The notes beneath the pieces were generated by a model. That model worked only from the letters and a program-made list of their open reading frames with translations. It was not told the origin of the DNA and searched no databases. From assembly GCA_947359465.1 (NCBI GenBank), contig OX375877.1:68178698-68242697 (forward strand): a stretch of DNA of 64,000 bases. Reading direction: 5' to 3'. The DNA comes from Metellina segmentata. Lineage: Eukaryota > Arthropoda > Arachnida > Araneae > Tetragnathidae. The stretch's first letter is position 1. Each line of letters begins with the position of its first letter. Shown here piece after piece: positions 56,368-64,000 of the stretch. Position numbers and translations under genes: made by a program.

Positions 56368-56482
56368 TAATTCACCATTTCCATACCTTTTACAAATTCA
56401 TGGAGCTTAACAAAATTGAATCTAAACATATGCTTCTATCGGATGAAAATTAAAAAAAATGTTTATTACCTTGTATCACAAT
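56368..56482 (-). repeat. Non-SINE segment duplicated from 8.34-8.46 kb
   Basis: This is the inverse of 8344-8458 with only a few differences (landmarks 'cttgtatcacaatggg', 'aacatatgcttctatcgg', 'caccatttccatacc'). In both places it directly follows the 3' end of a complete SINE. Confidence 0.88.
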
Positions 56483-56816
56483 GGGTAAGGTAAGGTAATT
56501 TTAGTTAACGTCGTACTAGAGCAACATAACGGGCTATTGACGACGGTCCGGGATCAATCCCTTAAGTGAAAGATCCGAGGACAACACCTCGTAATTTTGA
56601 ACCACGGTCAGATGACGAAGCAACACCTGAGCTGGCACCCCACTCCCCAAACTTCCACACCAACCCAACGTGAGGACTTTCGGCCACGACAGATTTAAGG
56701 TGCACCAGCCGCCTCTACACCATACGCTTACAGACATCCATGCCCGCATCCGGATTCGAACCAGGAACCTTCCGATCTAGAGGCTAACACCTTATCCACT
56801 ATACCGGTTGGTCGGC
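56483..56816 (-). repeat. Full-length SINE, duplicate of the 8.0-kb copy
   Basis: Complete minus-strand copy with head at 56745-56816 and the same 'ggtaaggtaaggtaatttt' tail as the SINE at 8012-8343, followed by the same flank. The 5' flank differs (no CCATTGTGATACA). Confidence 0.9.
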
Positions 56817-56841
56817 ATGGATAGGTAGGTATTCTAACAAA

Positions 56842-57080
56842 TGTTGTGCTTCGTCATCTGACCGTGGTTCAAAATTACGAGGTGTTGTCCTCGGGTCATT
56901 CCCTTAAGGGACTGATCCCGGACAGTCGTCAATAGCCCGTTGTGTTTCTCTAGTACGACGTTAACTAAAATTACCACTACCTAACTGTTGTTGTCCTCGG
57001 ATCTTTCCCTTGAGGGATTGATCCCGGACTGTCGTAAATAACCCGTTCTGTTGCTCAAGTGTAATGGAAATTTAAAAAAT
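56842..57080 (+). repeat. Truncated SINE followed by an older SINE piece
   Basis: 56842-56982 is a 5'-truncated main-subfamily copy. 56990-57080 is an older tail with 'ggatctttcccttgaggg' and a diverged end. Confidence 0.65.
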
Positions 57081-57090
57081 ACCAAATACC

Positions 57091-57416
57091 GCCGACCAAC
57101 CGGTATAGTGGTTAAGGTGTTAGCCTCTAGATCGGAAGGTTCCTGGTTCGAATCCGGGTTCGGGCATGGTTGTTTGTAAACGTATGGTGTAGAGGCGGCT
57201 GGTGCACCTTAAATCTGTCGTGGCCGATAGTCTTCAAGTTGAGTTGGCGTGGAAGTTTGGAGAGTGGGGTGCCAGCTCAGGTGTTGCTTCGTCACCTGAC
57301 AGTGGTTCAAGATTACGAGGTGTTGTCCTCGGATCTTTCCCTTAAGGGACTGATCCCGGACCGTCGTCAATAGCCCGTTGTGTTGCTCTAGTACGACGTT
57401 AACTAAAATTACCATT
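57091..57416 (+). repeat. Full-length tRNA-derived SINE
   Basis: Complete head, body and 'accattacc' tail, with flanking ACCAAATAC (57081-57089 and about 57417-57425) as target duplication. A further scrap of SINE body lies at about 57565-57640. Confidence 0.88.
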
Positions 57417-57649
57417 ACCAAATACGGACTTAAATATTAAAAATTATTTGTAATAGTGATACACGGTTGTATTTTGTGCTCTTGATAGAAATTTAGTCTT
57501 TGTGTTTTTAAAGTGGAGGAATGAGATTCTTTTCTTGCATAGCACTGAAATAATTAACCGAACGGGGGCTGGTGCACTTTAAATCTGTCGTGGCCTCAAA
57601 TGTCTTCAAGTTATTGTGGGGATTTGGAGAGTGGGGTGACAACATGAGT

Positions 57650-57925
57650 CCTGCCTTAGGGCTGGATTAGTTTGTGGAGCAGAGAGAGTTAACTTTGTTG
57701 AGGTGACTCCTATAATCCCCATATCTGTCACTGAGCATTTGTGGGAGGAAGTTAAAAGAGACATCTAGATCCACAACCAACCAATCTCGCTATTGGAAAG
57801 TGCTATTCTTCAAGCATGGTCTCAGATTTAACAAACGAACTATCAACATCTCGTAGTGTCCATGACAAGAAGAATCAACGCTGTATTAAAGGCAAAATGT
57901 GGCCCAGCGACATATTGATGGGGTG
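57650..57925 (+). pseudogene. Tc1-like transposase C-terminal fragment
   Basis: Plus strand: ISVTEHLWEEVKRDI then SMTRRINAVLKAKCGPATY, the usual Tc1 C-terminal order (EHLWDEL ... PRRI.A.I...G). A stop interrupts it. No terminal repeat was identified. Confidence 0.7.
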
Positions 57926-59773
57926 GTCAAAATAAACTCGGTGTATAATTGATCAATAAACGAGTGAGAAATTGAGATGAAAGTATGAAAAAACATTAAT
58001 GCAATTACGTTTTCAAAGCATTTGACAGAAATACATAACAAAACTTGCTTTATTGAGATCAATGATTTACTTGTGGTTAGGTAGTAGAAACAATGAATAT
58101 GAATATCATTTGTTTGGTATTTTTTTTACATACGTCACACTGATGCAACACGAGCTATTATATAAGTTGTTTGGAGAAATTTCAGTACGACAGTTCCAAG
58201 ATTTTTCTAAAGCCTCACTAATGACCTCTTCAACCTTACATGGGGCAAACTGGCGACGCTGGGAAAGAACAGATATAGGGCATTCACTGCTATATATATA
58301 TTTTTTTTACAATTACCAATATTCAGAATGGCAGACAAATGCAGACCACTATAGCAGTATCCAAGAATGGTTGGAAACTAACAAAGCTTATAGCTGTAGT
58401 GGATAAAACTTATAGATATACGATGGTCTGGCATACCTCCAAGAAAGTACTGAAGATTTTTACATCGAAAACTAACAACTGCCCAAATGGAAAATGAGTA
58501 AAAATAATTAAGTTCAGTGCCTTGAAGAGAGCCATCATTTTCAACGGGTTTGCTGGTGAGAATCGCGAACTACAGTTTCACTTCTTTAAGCGTTCCTATT
58601 GGTTACTTTTAGTTTCAAATCACAACGCTTACTTCTTTGTATGCTAGTAGTGTGCTTTGTGTCTGTCGTTGTAACGTGTATGTGCTGCGATGTTCGTAAA
58701 ATAAAAAACTTCCGATTATGTCAGCTTCAAGAGCATCAAATTAGGCTTTATGAAAGCACTTCCACGGCAAACATTACCCAGTTCCTTATATTGTTATACG
58801 CTTGGCAGCAGTTCGAATTCGACGAAACCCCCCCCCAATTTGGCTATATTTTACACAAAATGGCGTCAAATATATGCAAAAAAGGAGCAATTACACTTAA
58901 TCTTGAGTGTTTTAGTTGTAGTTGGGCAGATTTTTTTAAAAAAATTAGCACTAAAAAGGCTTGTATAATAATCTAGTAACCACTAATTAACACTTAACAT
59001 AGTTACTATGGCTTGGAGCCAAAACTGAAATTGATCACTCAAAAACGTTCTTCTTTAGAAAAATCCAGAAAACATTATAAAAGTGGTTTTCTAGAAGAGT
59101 CCTGGAAATTGCACTGCAGCAACACGTCTGTTTGTGACAGTCTGGAAGAAAAGATCCAAGGACATCGCATCATCATTTCGAACTCCTGGAAAATCTGAGA
59201 GTTGGCAAGCAAGCATTGATGCAATGCAATATTTATGGCAAGCTTCTTTTCTGGGTATCTAGTGGGAGATCTTTTCACTTCTGAGAAAGTATTGCTTGTT
59301 GAAAGAGGTTCAAATGAGACAGGCCTCTACAGTTGACTCACAAAAAGGTCGAAAAAATTTATACAAAAGCAACAAGATTCATGCAATCTGAAATATATTA
59401 CAGGAAAACTTGTTAAGTTCTTGACAAATAAAACGTCAAATTAAATTCTGAATAAGGATGCATGAAACATTTTAGCAATAAAATTACAATAGTTTGATCT
59501 GAATATTTTAAAACTTTATTTGAAAAATAAAACTTTTTTAAATAGCTTCTATTGTCAATGTTAGCACTGCTAAACGTTTCCCCAAAATGTGCACACATCT
59601 CTAAGAAAGCTGCTACTGAAGGGTGTTGGGAGAATTTATTGTGAACTAAAGCAAATAACTAATATGGTCATACATTTGAACAAAGGTAGGCTGTTTTTGT
59701 GGTTTTAAGGCCAAGACCATATTTGGCCATGCTGCACCAAAGGAATACAAAACACTTAAATTTAATTTACAAC
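57926..59773. other. Intergenic, no supported gene
   Basis: The open frames at 58053-58406 and 58599-58976 are long for this composition but show no domain, no clear splice sites and no conservation that I can recognise. AATAAA on the minus strand near 59513 could serve the MRTO4 transcript. Confidence 0.35.
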
Positions 59774-59779
59774 TTTATT
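59774..59779 (-). terminator. Poly(A) signal overlapping the MRTO4 stop
   Basis: AATAAA on the minus strand shares its first base with the last base of the TAA stop (59781-59779). If used, the 3'UTR would be only about 20-30 nt. A second AATAAA near 59513 is the alternative. Confidence 0.5.
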
Positions 59780-60348
59780 TAAGCTTTCCTTTTTCGATTG
59801 GTTTTCTTAACAGGTTTAGTTTCCTCCTCCTGAGAGGTTACATTTTTCTTTGCAGCTGCAGCTCGAGCTCTAGTCATTTTGGGCGAATATTTTGTAGGTT
59901 TCTTTCCAGAATCCTTGAGTTTATTCTCAGTAAGTTTCAAAAGTGAATCCTTATCAGGAACTTCTTCTTCCTCTGGCTGTTCTTTTGTTTCATCTGTGGT
60001 TGTTTTTTGTGAAGACATTTCTTCGTCATCTACATTTTCATCGCTTTGGTCATCGGACTCGAGATCTAATTCAGCTTCTTCTATCCTCTTCTTTTTAGGT
60101 ATTGGTTCAGATACCAGCTCTTTTGTGTTTTTGATAGTTTCTTCAGTCCCATCCATATTCTCTGGTTCATCAAGGTCCATGGCATCGGAAAGTTTACGTT
60201 TCTTAGGTGAACTTTTCCTGTTCTTTTTTATATTTTCTTTCAATTCTGAGTCATCTGATTCAGGTAATAGATTCTGAAATGACCCATCTTTAGACCAGAC
60301 ACATTCAATCTTTACTTGAAATTCAGCCATCTCATAGCCAAGTAGTTT
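59779..60348 (-). CDS. MRTO4: MRTO4/Mrt4 homologue, last exon
   Basis: Nuclear/nucleolar relative of the ribosomal stalk protein P0, acting in 60S subunit assembly. The exon follows TTTCCTATGCAG (AG ending 60349) in phase 0 and reads KLLGYEMAEFQVKIECVW, the conserved end of the P0-like domain. LPESDDSEL follows, then a tail of about 150 residues alternating basic clusters (KKNRKSSPKKRKLSD, PIPKKKRIEE, KKTNRKRKA) with acidic runs. The vertebrate protein ends soon after LPES, so the tail is a lineage extension with several likely nuclear localisation signals. The in-frame MQ just upstream is intron sequence. TAA stop at 59779. Confidence 0.88.
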   Translation of the reverse strand, partial: KLLGYEMAEFQVKIECVWSKDGSFQNLLPESDDSELKENIKKNRKSSPKKRKLSDAMDLDEPENMDGTEETIKNTKELVSEPIPKKKRIEEAELDLESDDQSDENVDDEEMSSQKTTTDETKEQPEEEEVPDKDSLLKLTENKLKDSGKKPTKYSPKMTRARAAAAKKNVTSQEEETKPVKKTNRKRKA

Positions 60349-61595
60349 CTGCATAGGAAAGAGATGAGATTACTTGAGTATTTTTGAAATATCATAGCAT
60401 TTTATATTAAAACTTATCTGTTACACATACTTGCAGACAGACAGGCCTACCAGGAAATTCCTGGGAAGCCTGCAGGTCTTTCAATAAAAATATTCTTTTA
60501 AACAGAAAAATTTATAATTTGCAATAATTTAAAAGCTTTTTTAATTAAAAAAGCAATAAAATGTTAAAATGATTAACGAAATCTATTATATCACAAGTGA
60601 TAATAGTAAAGACTATTGTAATATATGCTACTGAATTAAACAACCAACGTGAGAAAGAAACTTCAGTCCTGAAAAAGGAATACAAAATAGTGACACGAGA
60701 AACTAAGAATTGGTCTCACTATTTAAAATTACAAACTTTACTTTCAACATTTCTCAACTCGAGGCCAGTAGATGGTCATGTCTGTCAGGTAAATTCTTCA
60801 TAAAGTAAAACTTCTTTAAAGCACTGACCATATGTGTTTTAGATTAAAAAATTGAGTCGATGCTGGAATGGAATTCAAGTTTTAAGGTGCAAGGTCCTGC
60901 ATAGAACAAGCTGTGCCAAGAGCAGGTAAAGTAATAAAACCAGAATTGATGCTGGATAAATAAAAAATTTAGACAAGACACTAAAAATATAACTATTAAA
61001 AATATTACACATAACATATGAGAAAAATTCCACCCTGATCAAGGGCACTTCAATTGACAAATAAAAAACAATAAAATTAAATCTGAATGTAATTTTTTAA
61101 AATAAACAATTTAACTTAAAAACCTGCCACTAAGGAACATTTGATTGGAACATGCAACTTTATGTATGAAAAACCTAGCACAAACAAAGACATTAATTTA
61201 GTTTCAATCATTATGCAACCAATTTGATTAAAAAAAATTATTAATTGAGAAAAATGCAATAAAAAAATGAAAAGGCAAATGCATCAATTAGAAAAACTTT
61301 TAGGTTACAGCCAAAATTTAAAAACATACTCAGGCAAAATCAGATTATATTCAGATACCTGAAAGAGCTGCAAGTTGTAAAATGAAATTCAAGTACAGTA
61401 CAAAGTCAAAAATTCTACTGGAACCCCCCCCCCTCCCCTTCCAGACTTCTCAGGATTTTGGATTATTTGCAGGCTTTTTTTTATGTCATTTACAATTCCA
61501 CAAGTTTTTTATTTTAAAAACTTAAAATTATTTTTAAAAAATAAATAAAAAAATAGTAAGAGGTATAATAACTAATTATTCTTAAGAGAATTTAC
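60349..61595 (-). other. MRTO4 intron
   Basis: The donor is GTAAATT at 61595 and the acceptor TTTCCTATGCAG at 60349. AT-rich, with no other gene or recognisable mobile element inside. Confidence 0.7.
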
Positions 61596-61672
61596 CAATA
61601 TTCTAGCAGTCTCTGGCGTAAGGATGTCACCCTCTTTGCATACTTCATAATCTTTTACCAAATGCACAATAC
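61596..61672 (-). CDS. MRTO4: MRTO4/Mrt4 homologue, penultimate exon
   Basis: A 77-bp exon between GTTTTATTTCTTCAG (AG ending 61673) and the donor GTAAATT (61595). It encodes [20 protein letters not shown] then ETARIL, matching the conserved [18 protein letters not shown] segment of Mrt4. It enters in phase 1 (Gly split) and leaves in phase 0, so it joins exactly to KLLGYEMAEF. Upstream exons (the L10/P0-like N-terminal two thirds) are not seen before the window ends. Confidence 0.9.
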
Positions 61673-61968
61673 CTGAAGAAATAAAACACATACAATGTAA
61701 TGGTACGTACGTACAATCCTCAAAAGAACTCGGCAAAAATGCATAAAAACAGATAATTTGATAATGATAATAGCATATAGCCAGTAGTAACTGAAGTACT
61801 AAATATCGAAATTTTTGTTCAGTTAAATTACTTTTAGAGTGAAATGTATAGCTTATTTCATTAATGCAAAAGATGTCAACTTCAAACTTATGCACCATTT
61901 GCAAAAATATCTTTCTTTAGCCCTGTAACCCATTCCCTTTAGCTTCGATTTCCTAAGAAAGCAGAGCC

Positions 61969-63085
61969 CAGAGTTGCCAACCTTCTAAAGTCAAAAATCA
62001 GGAGAAACTTTATTGACATTTCATCCACCCCACCACTTATAAAGAAAAACTTGTACATATCCACTAGCACCAAACCAACAAAACAAATATAGATGTTTCA
62101 TAATAAAAAATTTTAATTTTAAATAGTTATGTAAGAATGAATATGATAAACATATTTAACAATTAAGACTAGTAATCTATTAGAAACAAATATATTCGTT
62201 TAAATGCAATGTAGTACAAAATGAATGTAACATACCCGTATACTTTCCACTTTAATATAAACTAATGTGTTCCAAGAGCATGTTGAAAAACTCTCTAGGG
62301 TAAGGCGGGGTAATTGTAAACAAGCTATACAGGTGCCCACGTAAAATTCCGAGAAACAAAAAAGTTGTGAAACATGAAAGCTGGCAAGGAGTTTGAGATC
62401 AACGGACTCAAATGTATCGACTAAATTCGCTGTGGTTGAAAAAGACTAATTCTGTGTTACCAAAGACCATATCAAAGCAATTTGATTAAAAGCACTTTGC
62501 CATAAAAGGCGAGATAAACAAACATCTTATTTTCTAGTTGAAAGAAAAATCACATTAAAAGCAGGTCAACTTTAAATATTTTATTTATACCTTTTCCGCC
62601 GCATCATGACATATCACAGCAACTAGATAACAGCTCCACTTTCTTAGGAAAACGTAGTTTTACCTACGAAATTTACAGCAACAATATATGCTAACTAGTT
62701 TTCCAGGTTTGACATTAAACTAATAAGCTTCTCACAAAGGATTCTTTTCAAAAAAAAAAAAAATTTGCAAGACTTATTAGCTTGGTAAAATCATCTGGTC
62801 TCATTTGGCGCATTTTTAAGTTTATAAAAGACAAAAAAGGGCAAAAATTGGAATTTTTTCTTTAAAAAAATGATAAAACTGTCATTTTCTCACAAGTTTA
62901 AGAAAAGTCTGAAGAATCTCATCTCTGAAAGATCCTTCTACATTACCAGTTGGTTGGTTCTGGAGACATTTCGAGGTATCGAAAAATAAGGAGAAAAGCG
63001 GGAGAAATCGTAAAAAGCGGTAGAATTTCTCGGGAAATCCGGAAAGCGGGAGAAGGATGGAAAATCAGGAGGGTTGGCAACTCTG
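61969..63085. mobile_element. Non-autonomous DNA transposon, CAGAGTTGCCAACC ends
   Basis: 14-bp inverted ends, with direct repeats AGAGCC on both sides (61963-61968 and 63086-63091). The right 120 bp are rich in 'cgggagaaa' words. No coding sequence in 1,117 bp. The ends look hAT-like, but the flanking repeat is six bases rather than eight, so the superfamily is open. It lies in the MRTO4 upstream intron. Confidence 0.75.
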
Positions 63086-63200
63086 AGAGCCATTATCTAG
63101 CAGCCGTAATGTAGCTGTGGATGACGTTATTCAAACGTTGTTTATACAAACAGATGGCATTGGTTTAATAGAGAGCGTTGTTTGTGAGAGTAACGAAAAT

Positions 63201-63697
63201 TAATGGAACCACAATTTGTATGACGATCGTCAGAGTGGTCTCAAATAGTTGGAAAAAGTTTTTTTTATCTTGTAGCAGCAACATTTCATTTCCTGCGCCA
63301 AACAATTTGAGCGGAGGGAAGCAAAACAAACAAAACAGTTTTGACTGCCATTGTTTAGTTCATTTTTTGAGTTAATGGAACCACAATTTGTATGACGATC
63401 GTCAGAGTGGTCTCAAATAGTTGGAAAAAGTTTTTTTTATCTTGTAGCAGCAACATTTCATTTCCTCAAAAAAGCAAAACAAACAAAACAGTTTTGACTG
63501 CCATTGTTTAGTTCATTTTTTGAATTAATGGAACCACAATTTGTATGACGATCGTCAGAGTGGTCTCAAATAGTTGGAAAAAGTTTTTTTTATCTTGTAG
63601 CAGCAACATTTCATTTCCTGTGCCAAACAATTTGAGCGGAGGGAAGCAAAACAAACAAAACAGTTTTGACTGCCATTGTTTAGTTCATTTTTTGTAA
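63201..63697 (+). repeat. Three-copy tandem repeat (172/153/172 bp)
   Basis: The units start 'taatggaaccacaatttg' at 63201, 63373 and 63526. The middle one lacks about 20 bp ('gccaaacaatttgagcgg'). Identity is nearly complete otherwise, so the amplification is recent. Non-coding. Confidence 0.93.
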
Positions 63698-64000
63698 AAG
63701 CGGGATCGTTAAATATAGATTAAAAATTTCAACGGATTTAAAATCTGGGGAAAATTTTACACTAGAATGATATTGTAAATGTGATTTTCTTAAATAAATA
63801 ATTCATTATTTACAAATAATTAAATAAAATGGTAAATAATTGCATAATAAATCTGTTTTGGTATCGATCTGGCATAGCATTTTACGCTGATTTGAAATAC
63901 TTTTAAATTTTCACTCTATCTTCAATGATACCGAAGTTAAGAAACTTGGGACTAGAGAATAAAAATGCCACTTTGTTTTGTTTCTATAATAAAAAAAACC
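63698..64000. other. Right edge with Helitron fragment
   Basis: 63710-63775 matches the 'caacgg(c)gatttgaaatctg...gaaaattttac' block of the 29.1-kb Helitron. The rest is AT-rich with nothing recognised. It is presumably MRTO4 intron. Confidence 0.45.

Noticed and set aside
58599..58976. 125-codon ORF with a hydrophobic N-terminus
   Set aside because: No recognisable domain, a competing frame over the same bases, no poly(A) or splice context. Chance is likely in a 1.8-kb intergenic stretch.

Overview
The window is AT-rich nuclear DNA of an animal, most likely an arthropod. The evidence is spliced genes with GT/AG introns, AATAAA poly(A) signals, a symplekin gene and an MRTO4-type ribosome-biogenesis gene. 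The repeat load also fits: mariner, Tc1, P-like, hAT, Helitron and piggyBac-like elements and a tRNA-derived SINE family. The exact taxon cannot be read from the sequence. Only about a tenth of the window is recognisable host coding sequence; the rest is introns, intergenic DNA and transposon debris.

Left part (1-9.6 kb): the minus strand carries the 5' end of a small-exon gene for a secreted or membrane protein. It has a probable 5'UTR exon at 9.4 kb, a signal-peptide exon at 7.0 kb, and exons at 4.5 and 3.3-3.5 kb; it runs off the left edge. Its introns hold a mariner deletion derivative, a possible LTR, a long fold-back and a complete SINE. From 9.8 to 12.85 kb lies a satellite of 20 units (156/137 bp) with a clear 1,054-bp higher-order period.

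Middle (14-41 kb) is a transposon graveyard with unusually readable nesting. A GTF2IRD2/ZBED-like hAT sits in a SINE. One SINE sits in another. A SINE sits in a hAT-like MITE. At 22.0-29.9 kb a short hAT contains a 6.4-kb THAP/P-like element, which contains a MITE, which contains a mariner; a Helitron also sits in the hAT. Most of these boundaries are fixed by target-site duplications. Further right come a tandem array of SINE heads fused to coding-like sequence (31.7-32.7 kb), a LINE reverse-transcriptase relic, a hairpin-rich Helitron, two MITEs and a piggyBac-like relic.

Right part (42-64 kb): symplekin (minus) occupies one 4.45-kb exon and carries eleven tandem copies of a 40-residue acidic repeat not expected in symplekin. 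A candidate head-to-head gene on the plus strand ends at 52.7 kb; its intron would contain an element with roughly 0.8-kb inverted repeats and a decayed ORF (48.3-51.8 kb). After more SINEs, a second hAT and Tc1 debris, the last two exons of an MRTO4/Mrt4 homologue (minus) lie at 59.8-61.7 kb, with a long charged C-terminal tail and a poly(A) signal touching the stop codon. Its upstream exons should lie beyond the right edge.

Functionally the host genes are unrelated: mRNA 3'-end processing (symplekin), 60S subunit assembly (MRTO4) and an unidentified extracellular protein. No operon, CRISPR array or rRNA gene is present. The only tRNA-like sequences are SINE heads.
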